Assembly (NCBI GenBank): GCA_012522285.1 | Contig: JAAYKS010000424.1 | Span: 1 to 11,849 of the forward strand | DNA: 11,849 bases | Direction of reading: 5' to 3' | DNA from: Clostridiaceae bacterium | GTDB taxonomy: Bacteria; Bacillota; Clostridia; Saccharofermentanales; UBA5734 | In this document: positions 1-6,379 of the stretch, piece by piece | Layout of the letters: every line of letters starts with the position of its first letter | Numbering within the stretch: the stretch's first letter is position 1 | The notes under the pieces: generated by a model | The model's input: only the letters and a program-made list of their open reading frames with translations | Told to the model about the DNA's origin: nothing | Databases searched by the model: none | Translations under genes and position numbers: made by a program

Positions 1-2
1 CG

Positions 3-1199
3 ATGGCGGAATTGGCGTTGCTCGCTGAGTCCGCAGGTGCGGTGGTAGCCGGCCGTGCGTTGCAGAAACGAGCAAAACCGGACGCGGTCACCTATATCGG
101 CAAGGGGAAGCTGCTCGAGGTGTCGGATGCGGCGGACGCGTTGGATGCCGGCACGCTGGTGTTTGACGACGAGTTGTCTGGTGCGCAGCTCCGCAACATC
201 GAAGAAGCGACGGGCCGCAAAGTCCTGGATCGAACTCTTTTGATCATGGACATTTTTGCGGGTCGCGCCAAAAGCCGGGAAGGAAGACTCCAAGTCGAGC
301 TCGCCCAGCAGAGGTACCGCTTGTCTCGGCTGGTTGGCATAGGGAAGGGCTTGTCCAGACAGGGAGGCGGGATCGGCACGCGCGGACCCGGGGAATCAAG
401 GCTGGAAAGCGATCGGCGCCACATCGCGCGCCGGATCAAAATCCTGTCCGACTCCATCGCGGAAGTGCGGGGCCAGCGCCAGCGCACACGGGAGGGAAGA
501 CGGCAGTCCGAAGTCTTTTCCATTGCGTTTGTGGGGTACACCAACGCCGGCAAATCGACTTTGATCAACGCGCTCTGCGACACAACCCTCTACACCGAGG
601 ACCGCGTGTTCGCGACACTGGATCCCGCTGTGCGTCGGCTGCCGCTGGACGCGAGTGTACAGGCGGTTGCAGTCGATACGGTCGGATTCATCCGGAAACT
701 CCCGCACCATCTGGTCGACGCGTTCAAATCGACGTTGGAAGAAGCGGTTTTGGCGGATTTGATCGTGTTGGTGGTCGACGCCTCCGATCCGGACCGGCTC
801 CGGCAGATCGAGGTGGTCGAGGAGATCCTGCGCGGACTCGACGCGGCGGATCGTCCCCGATTGACCGTCTTCAACAAAACGGACCGGAACGTGCTGCCGG
901 ATCACGCTGCGGTGCTTTCTCTTCCGGGCGAACGGGTGCCCTCCGATGTTTTTGAGGTTTCGGCGGTCACCGGGCAGGGGCTGGAGCGGTTGCGGGCGGC
1001 ACTTCGCGTGCGGGCGGAGGCCGGCACGGTTCGGGTCCGGTTGCGCATCCCGTTTGCCGAGTCCGGGCTGGTCGACGAATTGCACCGGTCCGCACGTGTA
1101 GAATCTCTTGCCTATGCACCCGATGCAATCGAAATCGACGCAGTCGTGCCGGTGTCGCGCTTGATGCGTTTTGCTCGTTTCCAGGTGCGTGACTTGTAG
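3..1199 (+). CDS. hflX: GTPase HflX (5' end cut off by the window)
   Basis: HflX is a translation-factor-related GTPase that binds the 50S subunit and, in several bacteria, splits stalled or heat-damaged ribosomes; it acts in the cytoplasm. Visible residues: the HflX N-domain with the YIGKGK signature (31-36) and the FDDELSGAQLRN stretch (54-65), the glycine-rich loop GGGIGTRGPGES (121-132), then the G domain with P-loop GYTNAGKST (178-186), the G2 region FATLDP (203-208), DTVGF (225-229), NKTD (291-294) and SAVTG (320-324). A short C-terminal domain ends at TAG. Known family members are about 420 residues and carry more sequence ahead of the first Met seen here, which aligns inside the N-domain. 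The true start is therefore probably upstream of base 1, and the frame is open to the window edge. The gap to the next gene is 209 bp and a new promoter lies in it, so this gene is probably a separate transcription unit. Confidence 0.95.
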   Translation: MAELALLAESAGAVVAGRALQKRAKPDAVTYIGKGKLLEVSDAADALDAGTLVFDDELSGAQLRNIEEATGRKVLDRTLLIMDIFAGRAKSREGRLQVELAQQRYRLSRLVGIGKGLSRQGGGIGTRGPGESRLESDRRHIARRIKILSDSIAEVRGQRQRTREGRRQSEVFSIAFVGYTNAGKSTLINALCDTTLYTEDRVFATLDPAVRRLPLDASVQAVAVDTVGFIRKLPHHLVDAFKSTLEEAVLADLIVLVVDASDPDRLRQIEVVEEILRGLDAADRPRLTVFNKTDRNVLPDHAAVLSLPGERVPSDVFEVSAVTGQGLERLRAALRVRAEAGTVRVRLRIPFAESGLVDELHRSARVESLAYAPDAIEIDAVVPVSRLMRFARFQVRDL

Positions 1200-1325
1200 T
1201 GACCTGCGCGAGGCCGAACGTTGTGGTTCAACCCTCTCTTTTGCATAGATGAATCCTCCTGTGAACACCATAAACCGACTCGCAGCGGATGGATATAAAA
1301 TTCAAACGCTTGTTTGCGGATGTGA

Positions 1326-1355
1326 TTGTCATAGACTGGCGCGGCATGGTATGAT
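1326..1355 (+). promoter_or_regulatory. sigma-A-type promoter of the fabT operon
   Basis: A TTGTCA box (1326-1331) is followed after 18 bp by TATGAT (1350-1355), preceded by TG at 1347-1348, which makes an extended -10. The expected start point is near 1362, about 47 bp ahead of the fabT start codon. Five of six bases match the consensus in the -10 box and four of six in the -35 box. This is inferred from sequence only. Confidence 0.7.
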
Positions 1356-1363
1356 CGAAGTAG

Positions 1364-1376
1364 TTTGGATATCAAA
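1364..1376 (+). promoter_or_regulatory. FabT-box-like operator at the fabT transcription start
   Basis: The 13 bp element TTTGGATATCAAA has TTTG/CAAA arms and sits 8 bp downstream of the -10 box, so a bound repressor would cover the start point. From memory, the FabT site described in streptococci and lactococci is close to AGTTTGATTATCAAATT. Here the surrounding bases read AGTTTGGATATCAAAATT, differing in the centre and by one base on the right flank. A FabT-type repressor is encoded immediately downstream, so autoregulation is the simplest reading. Confidence 0.55.
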
Positions 1377-1408
1377 ATTTCTTACGGGAGGGGCTGCGCT
1401 CCGGCGTC

Positions 1409-1909
1409 ATGCATATGGATGATTATGAAGTCCGTTTCAACGATGTCCTGCTCGATATCTTCGACGGCATCCTGATCACGGAAGAAAAGGCACTCCGGAC
1501 CGGCAATTTCAGCGATCTGACCATCGCGGAAATGCATACGCTGGAGAGCATCGGATTGTATGAAGCGCGAACTATGAGCGAGACGGCCGCGCGGCTCGGG
1601 GTGACGACCGGAACGCTAACCGTAGCGGTCGACCGATTGGTGCGCAAAGGGTATGTCATCCGGGAAAGAGATCAGGCGGACCGCCGGATCGTACGGGTGA
1701 TGCTGACCAGAAAAGGCAAATTGGCCTATCGGATCCACAGCCGTTTTCACCATCTGCTGGTGGAGCGGATTACCCATGGGTTGGACGAGAACCGCAGGGA
1801 GATCCTGTTGGATATGTTGGAAAACATCGATGGATTTATTCGTGAGCAGGTCCGCAGATACGACCACGAGCGGCTTTCGGTCAGCCGCCGTCTATCAAAG
1901 GAGTCTTGA
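1409..1909 (+). CDS. fabT: MarR-family repressor of lipid genes (FabT type)
   Basis: This is a winged-helix regulator of 166 residues. The segment DLTIAEMHTLESIG (36-49) and the recognition region GVTTGTLTVAVDRLVRKGY (64-82), followed by the wing with DRRIVRVMLTRKGK (91-104) and the RIHSRFHHLLVERI helix (108-121), closely resemble streptococcal FabT as I remember it. Known FabT proteins repress type II fatty acid synthesis genes and bind DNA more tightly with long acyl-ACP as co-repressor. Here the gene heads an operon with an ACP and an acyl ligase rather than the elongation enzymes, so its targets may include fatty acid uptake or activation. ATG 1409 or ATG 1415 (the third codon) could be the start; the second aligns better with FabT. 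The nearest Shine-Dalgarno-like GGGAGG (1386-1391) is 17 bases from ATG 1409, unusually far, which suggests weak translation. The gene ends one base before the ACP start. Confidence 0.85.
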   Translation: MHMDDYEVRFNDVLLDIFDGILITEEKALRTGNFSDLTIAEMHTLESIGLYEARTMSETAARLGVTTGTLTVAVDRLVRKGYVIRERDQADRRIVRVMLTRKGKLAYRIHSRFHHLLVERITHGLDENRREILLDMLENIDGFIREQVRRYDHERLSVSRRLSKES

Positions 1910-1910
1910 G

Positions 1911-2165
1911 ATGGCAGAGTCAGTCGACAGACAGACAGTTTTTGAAAAAGTCGCGGCGGCGGTCGCGACCGTGTTGTCCGTGCCCGTGGATAGAATCGGC
2001 GAAGACAGTTCCTTTACCGCGGATCTGGTGGTCGATTCCCTCTTGATGTACGAAATCGTCATCGACCTCGAAGAGCTGTTTGACACCCGGATTTCCGACA
2101 ACGACATCGACCAGATTGAAACCGTTTCGGATGTGGTCGACTTCATCATAGCCCGCAAGGACTAA
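1911..2165 (+). CDS. acyl carrier protein
   Basis: An 84-residue acidic four-helix protein of standard ACP length. Ser43 in the DSL motif (42-44) would carry the 4'-phosphopantetheine arm that holds acyl chains as thioesters. Helix II after it, rich in acidic residues (EIVIDLEELFD, 48-58), is the usual docking face for partner enzymes. The start at ATG 1911 is set by AAAGGAG (1897-1903) seven bases upstream; the gene follows the fabT stop after one base and precedes the ligase by 11 bases, so translation is probably coupled. Around the serine it reads DLVVDSLLMYE rather than the common DLGADSLDxVE of housekeeping ACPs. It could be a second, specialised ACP that pairs with the adjacent ligase, or the main ACP of this organism; one window cannot separate these. 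Confidence 0.92.
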   Translation: MAESVDRQTVFEKVAAAVATVLSVPVDRIGEDSSFTADLVVDSLLMYEIVIDLEELFDTRISDNDIDQIETVSDVVDFIIARKD

Positions 2166-2176
2166 AGGAGATACAT

Positions 2177-4087
2177 ATGCAGATCCTCAAAGGAATTACA
2201 CATTTTCAAGTCCGGGCGTTTACCGATCTGCGAGACATGATCCGGCAATCCGCGGAGCTGTTTGGCAGTCAGGTCGCCTTTCGTTTCAAAGAAACCCCCA
2301 AAGCTGCTGTCGAGACCCGGACATATCGACAGTTTCTGACCGATATCGAAGCACTGGGTACGGCGTTGACCGCACATGGGCTCGCCGGCAAACGGATCGC
2401 GGTGATCGGCGAGAACTCGTATGCATGGTGCCTGGCCCATGCCGCCGTGATCAGCGGTGTCGGGGTTGTGGTCCCTCTGGACCGGTTGTTGCCGGAGGAC
2501 GAAGTGCTGGGACTGCTCGCGCGGGCGGATGTGTCCGCGGTGCTCTATGACGGGGCTTTTCATCCGGTGATGCAAAAGGCCGCCGCCACGCTGCCGGGTA
2601 TCCGGCGCTTTGTGTGCATCAGAAGCGCTACGCTCAAACTGGCAGAGGGAGAAGATCCTTTTGTCGATCCCGCGGAAGCGGACAGCCGGGAAGGGAGTGC
2701 CTTCCTGCGGCTTGCGGATCTTGCAGCCGAGGGACAACGTCTGTTGGCGAACGGGCAACGCGACTATGTCGATGCTCCGATCGATCCTGCGGTGCTTGCT
2801 TCGCTGCTCTACACGTCCGGCACCACCAGTGCCTCCAAAGCAGTCATGCTGTCTCACGCGAACATCGCTGCGGACATCCGCGGCATGGCGGAAATGATCG
2901 ATATCCCCAATGGCACACGGATGCTGTCGATCCTGCCGCTCCACCATACGTTTGAAAACACCTGCGGCTTGTACATGGGTCTTTTTGTCGGTGCCGAAAT
3001 TCACGAATGTGACGGACTCCGGTACATCCAGCCCAATCTCAACGAGTACGGGATTGACATGCTGATCGGCGTGCCGGCTGTGTTTGAGAGCTTTTATGGC
3101 AAGGTGAAAGACACGCTGCGCAAAACCGGAAAAACCCGGACGGTCGCGATCATGCGGAAGCTGACCAAAGCACTGCGCGTCGTGGGGATCGACCTGCGGC
3201 GGAAAGTATTCAAACGCATCCTGGACGCGTTTGGCGGCCGTTTGGCGATCGGGATTTGCGGAGCCGCACCGATCGATCCAGAGATTATCCGCTTTTTCGA
3301 TGACATCGGGGTTCGGATCTATCAGGGCTATGGGCTGACCGAAACTTCACCGGTGGTCGCAGGGTGCAATTCCAAGGTGTTTGTGGCCGGAACCGTCGGC
3401 CAGCCGGTCGGAGGGGTCGAGGTGGGCATCGACAACGAGCGGGACGGCGAAGAAGGAGAAATCCTTGTGCGGGGACCGATTGTCATGCTCGGATACCACG
3501 ACGCCCCGGAACTGACGGCCGAGACCATCGATGCGGACGGCTGGTTCCACACCGGGGATGTCGGTCGGATCGATCCCAAGACCAACTGCCTGTCCATCAC
3601 GGGGCGGATCAAGTCCATGATCGTGTTGAAAAACGGGAAGAAAGTATTCCCGGAAGAGCTCGAATTTTTGATCGGGCAATTCGATTACATCAAAGAAGCG
3701 ATGGTCTGGGGCGACGAGGATGCGGACGGAGACGTCATATTGAGCGCCAAATTTGTCGTAGACCGCAGCAAATTGGAGGAAAGCGGCCAGTCCGCTCCGA
3801 CCGAGACGGAACTGAAGACCATGCTGGACGACCTGGTCAGAAAGGTCAACGCCGCGATGCCCTCGTTTAAGTCCATCCGGTATTATGTATTTGGCTTCCA
3901 GGAGATGGTCAAGACCACCACCTTGAAAATCAAGCGCAACATCGAGGTGGAACGTGTCCGCAGCCTGATGTCCCGGACCAGCCTCAAGTGGAAGGAACTC
4001 ACAGGCCGCAACATCGACCATCTGGCGGATTCGGATCCCGAACGGGGAGAGGGACCGGCAACAGGCGATAGGGACACACAGCGATAA
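2177..4087 (+). CDS. AMP-forming long-chain acyl-CoA or acyl-ACP synthetase
   Basis: This ANL-superfamily adenylate-forming enzyme of 636 residues activates a fatty acid with ATP to acyl-AMP and passes it to a thiol, CoA or the phosphopantetheine of ACP. Visible motifs in order: the phosphate-binding loop YTSGTTSASKAVMLSH (212-227), the GYGLTETSP motif (384-392), GWFHTGD (455-461) with the ribose-binding Asp, the hinge region GRIKSMIVLKNGKKVFPEELE (476-496), and the C-terminal catalytic lysine in TTTLKIKRN (580-588, probably Lys584). The loop departs from the common TSGTTGxPKG but keeps its lysine (Lys221). Length and the FadD15-like layout fit the long-chain family. Placement just after an ACP gene suggests ACP as the acceptor; this is inference and CoA remains possible. 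A strong AAAGGAG (2164-2170) lies six bases before ATG 2177. The last 25 or so residues are polar and probably disordered. Confidence 0.9.
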   Translation: MQILKGITHFQVRAFTDLRDMIRQSAELFGSQVAFRFKETPKAAVETRTYRQFLTDIEALGTALTAHGLAGKRIAVIGENSYAWCLAHAAVISGVGVVVPLDRLLPEDEVLGLLARADVSAVLYDGAFHPVMQKAAATLPGIRRFVCIRSATLKLAEGEDPFVDPAEADSREGSAFLRLADLAAEGQRLLANGQRDYVDAPIDPAVLASLLYTSGTTSASKAVMLSHANIAADIRGMAEMIDIPNGTRMLSILPLHHTFENTCGLYMGLFVGAEIHECDGLRYIQPNLNEYGIDMLIGVPAVFESFYGKVKDTLRKTGKTRTVAIMRKLTKALRVVGIDLRRKVFKRILDAFGGRLAIGICGAAPIDPEIIRFFDDIGVRIYQGYGLTETSPVVAGCNSKVFVAGTVGQPVGGVEVGIDNERDGEEGEILVRGPIVMLGYHDAPELTAETIDADGWFHTGDVGRIDPKTNCLSITGRIKSMIVLKNGKKVFPEELEFLIGQFDYIKEAMVWGDEDADGDVILSAKFVVDRSKLEESGQSAPTETELKTMLDDLVRKVNAAMPSFKSIRYYVFGFQEMVKTTTLKIKRNIEVERVRSLMSRTSLKWKELTGRNIDHLADSDPERGEGPATGDRDTQR

Positions 4088-4122
4088 CTCATCCGACGAC
4101 GGAAAAACGGGGGTGGATCCGT

Positions 4123-5112
4123 ATGGCTGATTCGGGGATGCATCCCGACGGGAAACTGGTATTTCTCATCAATCCAACCTCCGGCAAGCCGTCGGTACAG
4201 AAACGGTTGTCCGAACTGCTGGCTGCTCTCGAGGAGCGCACGGAACCCGGACAGATGCTGCGGGTCGTGACCGAAGCACCCGGCCATGCCACAGCACTGG
4301 CCGAAGAGCTGTCACGTAAGTACGAAGGACAGGCGACCCTGTATGTGTGCGGCGGAGACGGAACCGTACACGAAGCGGTCAACGGCCTGATGGCGGCCGG
4401 AAGCCGTGCCCTGCCGTTTGCGGTTCTCCCGACCGGTACCGGGAACGACTACGCAAGACATTTGTACGGGCAGACGGATCTGGAAACGGTCCTGGACGAT
4501 CTGGCGGCCAATCGCCTTGCGCTGCAGCCGATCGATGTCGTGCGAGCCAACGGGCGATACAGTGCCAATGTCATGTCTTTCGGGCTGGATACACGCGTAC
4601 AGATGATCAATGAACGTCTCGCGGACAAAGCGGCCTTTCTGGGGGAGACCACCTTTCTGTTCTCTGCCCTTGCGGGTCTTTTGGGTCGGCGGAAATTCCG
4701 GATGCGTCTGGAAGCGGAGGAACGCACACCCGACGGCGGATTCCGCAGCGTGAGCCGGGAATTTGACTACATACTGATGGCGATCTGCAACGCCGAGTAC
4801 TATGGCGGCGGATTTCAGCCCGCGCCTGGTGCGAACAGCGCCGACGGTCTGCTCGAAATATGCCATGTCGATCCCATGGGATTGCCCGCCATCCTGCGAC
4901 TCCTGCCCAAATACCGCAAAGGCGCCCATCTCGGCCATCCGAGCGTACACCGTATGACGGTTCGCAGCGGATTGCTGGCATCGCTGGACGGGTCCTTGCC
5001 GCTGCTGGGCAACATGGACGGAGAAGTCTTTACGACAGACCGGTTGGAGTTTGAGTGCAAGCCGTCCGCGCTGCGGGTTTACCGGGCGGCGGTTCCGGTC
5101 AATGAGGCCTGA
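4123..5112 (+). CDS. diacylglycerol kinase family lipid kinase (YegS/DgkB/BmrU type)
   Basis: This is a 329-residue soluble or membrane-peripheral lipid kinase. It has the N-terminal LVFLINPTSGK (12-22), the ATP-binding GGDGTVHEAVNG (77-88), PTGTGNDYAR (103-112), the middle signature around YYGGGFQPAPGANSADGLLEI (226-246) and the conserved NMDGE (297-301) near the C-terminus, all as in DgkB/YegS. Members phosphorylate diacylglycerol (or related lipids) to phosphatidic acid; in Gram-positive bacteria DgkB recycles the diacylglycerol released during lipoteichoic acid synthesis. The start at ATG 4123 has a modest GGGGGTGG (4109-4116) six bases away; ATG 4138 (codon 6) is an alternative that fits family N-termini well. 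The 35 bp gap from the ligase gene holds no terminator I can see, so it is probably the fourth gene of the fabT operon. It meets plsC tail to tail after 5 bp. Confidence 0.92.
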   Translation: MADSGMHPDGKLVFLINPTSGKPSVQKRLSELLAALEERTEPGQMLRVVTEAPGHATALAEELSRKYEGQATLYVCGGDGTVHEAVNGLMAAGSRALPFAVLPTGTGNDYARHLYGQTDLETVLDDLAANRLALQPIDVVRANGRYSANVMSFGLDTRVQMINERLADKAAFLGETTFLFSALAGLLGRRKFRMRLEAEERTPDGGFRSVSREFDYILMAICNAEYYGGGFQPAPGANSADGLLEICHVDPMGLPAILRLLPKYRKGAHLGHPSVHRMTVRSGLLASLDGSLPLLGNMDGEVFTTDRLEFECKPSALRVYRAAVPVNEA

Positions 5113-5117
5113 TCCGC

Positions 5118-5828
5118 TCAGCCGGGCAGACGCGGCACACGTTTGTGGGCGGCGCGTTCTTCCATCCAGGCGATCAGCGCCGCGGTCATTTCGTGTGCGT
5201 CCTTATAATCCCCAGGCAGAAGCGGCTGGCCGTAGGTGATGACCAGAGATTTGCGTCGCAATGTTCCGGGCAGAAACGGCTTGGGATTTTTGAAATGCCG
5301 GTTGAAAATCTCGTATCCCCCGTCGATGAACACCGGTACCAGCGGCACACCTGCTTTCATGGAAACGTAGGCTGCGCCGTCTTTAAACTCGCCCAACCCG
5401 CCGTCTTCCGAACGCGTGCCTTCCGGATGCACCAACAGGATCCCGCCTTTTTCCACTTCTTTCTTGGCGATGATCAGTCCTCGAACCGGGTTGCCAAACC
5501 GATCGACCTGAATGCCGCGGCCGACCTGGAGGATGACTTTACCCAGCCATCCGTGTTTGGTTTTGAGATCGGAGGCCGCCAGACTGCAAAACCGGCGGAA
5601 GTGACCGCGCGGGAGAAACGCGCCGACCCACATGCCGTCGATGTAGGTTTCGTGGTTTGCGGCCAGGACATAGGGGGGTGCGGTGGGGAGACGGTCTCGT
5701 CCCTCGACCTCGATCCGAAGCAGCAGGCGGGACAGCCCCATGGCGATGTGATAGGCGAGATGGCCGACCAGTCCACGCGGGGTGGGGGTGGCGACCGGAA
5801 AAGGAGTCAGCGGGGTACGGGTTTCCAA
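5118..5828 (-). CDS. plsC: 1-acyl-sn-glycerol-3-phosphate acyltransferase (PlsC)
   Basis: PlsC adds the second acyl chain to lysophosphatidic acid, giving phosphatidic acid at the inner face of the membrane. The 236 residues show the catalytic NHETYID (NHx4D, 58-64), the GRGIQVDR block (103-110), the substrate-binding PEGTRS (135-140) and VPLVPVFI (161-168). A weakly hydrophobic stretch near 19-39 may anchor it. The reading frame starts at TTG (5828), six bases after an AGGAAG on the - strand (5835-5840); no ATG gives a comparable arrangement ahead of the catalytic motif. The gene faces the lipid kinase with a 5 bp gap, so both enzymes that make phosphatidic acid end at the same spot from opposite strands. 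Acyl-donor preference (acyl-ACP or acyl-CoA) cannot be read here, though the nearby ACP makes acyl-ACP likely. Confidence 0.93.
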   Translation of the reverse strand: METRTPLTPFPVATPTPRGLVGHLAYHIAMGLSRLLLRIEVEGRDRLPTAPPYVLAANHETYIDGMWVGAFLPRGHFRRFCSLAASDLKTKHGWLGKVILQVGRGIQVDRFGNPVRGLIIAKKEVEKGGILLVHPEGTRSEDGGLGEFKDGAAYVSMKAGVPLVPVFIDGGYEIFNRHFKNPKPFLPGTLRRKSLVITYGQPLLPGDYKDAHEMTAALIAWMEERAAHKRVPRLPG

Positions 5829-5854
5829 TGGACTCTTCCTTTCCGAACGGGGAA

Positions 5855-5882
5855 CGGCGTCACCTCATGGCGGATGACGCCG
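5855..5882 (-). promoter_or_regulatory. hairpin-forming inverted repeat in the plsC leader
   Basis: CGGCGTCA (5855-5862) and TGACGCCG (5875-5882) form perfect 8 bp arms with a 12 base loop. The repeat lies 26 bp upstream of the plsC start codon and just before its Shine-Dalgarno region. It has no T-run in the plsC direction, so it does not look like a terminator of that gene. It could be an operator or an RNA element. Its role is unknown. Confidence 0.35.
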
Positions 5883-5883
5883 C

Positions 5884-5912
5884 TTCATTTTTCATAGAGG
5901 ATACCATATTAT
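5884..5912 (+). promoter_or_regulatory. possible promoter of the thioesterase run
   Basis: TTCATT (5884-5889), a 17 bp spacer and TATTAT (5907-5912) give a weak sigma-A match about 34 bp ahead of the thioesterase start. The -10 box lies within the short palindrome CCATATTATGG (5904-5914). It lies in the only intergenic space between the divergent plsC and thioesterase genes, so promoters must be nearby, but this assignment is tentative. Confidence 0.35.
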
Positions 5913-5945
5913 GGACGGGAATGACATCCGGGTGCGGGAGGGCAT

Positions 5946-6335
5946 ATGTTCGAGACACAGTTCCGGGTACGATATTACGAGACCGATGCGATGGGAATCG
6001 TCCACCACTCCAACTACCTGCGCTGGTTTGAGCATGCCCGTACGGAGTACCTGCGTGCGATCGGCACCCCATACCGTGCCTTGGAGGAATCCGGACTGGC
6101 GGCGGTTGTGGTGGAAGCGCATTGCAAATACATCCAACCCGCCCGATACGATGATCTGGTGTCGGTACGGGTCCGTATGGGGGCATATACCGCCGTGCGG
6201 GTTGAGCTGGTATACGAGGTGACGTGCGGGAATGTGACGCTTTGTACGGGTTCCACGCGTCATGCGTTTCTGCGGGACGGACGCCCGCCCGGTCTCGCCC
6301 GCGCGGAGCCTACCGGATCTACACAAGGCGTTTGA
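5946..6335 (+). CDS. hotdog-fold acyl-CoA thioesterase (YbgC/FadM/4HBT family)
   Basis: A 129-residue single hotdog domain. The N-terminal signature YYETDAMGIVHHSNYLRWFEHAR (from Tyr10) carries the catalytic Asp14 of the 4-hydroxybenzoyl-CoA thioesterase family, in the usual Y-x-D-T-D-x-x-G-x-V-x-H pattern apart from Glu at the first acidic position. Such enzymes are tetramers that hydrolyse acyl-CoA or acyl-ACP thioesters to free acid and thiol; the natural substrate varies and cannot be assigned from sequence. The start at ATG 5946 is supported by GGGAGG ending about four bases upstream. It opens a + strand run with the rRNA methyltransferase gene (44 bp gap) and the PAP2 gene. Being near an acyl ligase, it may oppose that enzyme by releasing fatty acids; this is inference. 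Confidence 0.9.
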   Translation: MFETQFRVRYYETDAMGIVHHSNYLRWFEHARTEYLRAIGTPYRALEESGLAAVVVEAHCKYIQPARYDDLVSVRVRMGAYTAVRVELVYEVTCGNVTLCTGSTRHAFLRDGRPPGLARAEPTGSTQGV

Positions 6336-6379
6336 GAACGCACAGCGCGCGGAACAGACGGAGCAGGGGGAGAGTGACC

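Noticed and set aside
1218..1242. GTTGTGGTTCAACC followed by CTCTCTTTT after hflX as a terminator.
   Set aside because: The stem is only four base pairs and AT-rich, too weak to call. I see no other convincing terminator in the gap.
396..1271. A 291-codon open frame on the - strand across hflX.
   Set aside because: It is antisense to well-conserved HflX motifs, has no ribosome site and an odd His/Arg/Gln-rich composition typical of shadows in GC-rich DNA.
1776..1910. Upstream extension of the ACP frame.
   Set aside because: It overlaps fabT and would nearly double the length of a standard ACP; ATG 1911 has a strong AAAGGAG.
2164..2179. AAAGGAGATACATATG ahead of the acyl ligase resembles the ribosome site of expression vectors derived from phage T7 gene 10.
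   Set aside because: The match is short, flanked by natural ACP and ligase codons on both sides, and is simply a strong Shine-Dalgarno with an ATG; there is no other vector sequence.
6224..6379. Upstream extension of the RlmI-type methyltransferase frame.
   Set aside because: It overlaps the thioesterase gene in another frame and adds 52 residues without family likeness; ATG 6380 has a good ribosome site and gives the family N-terminus.
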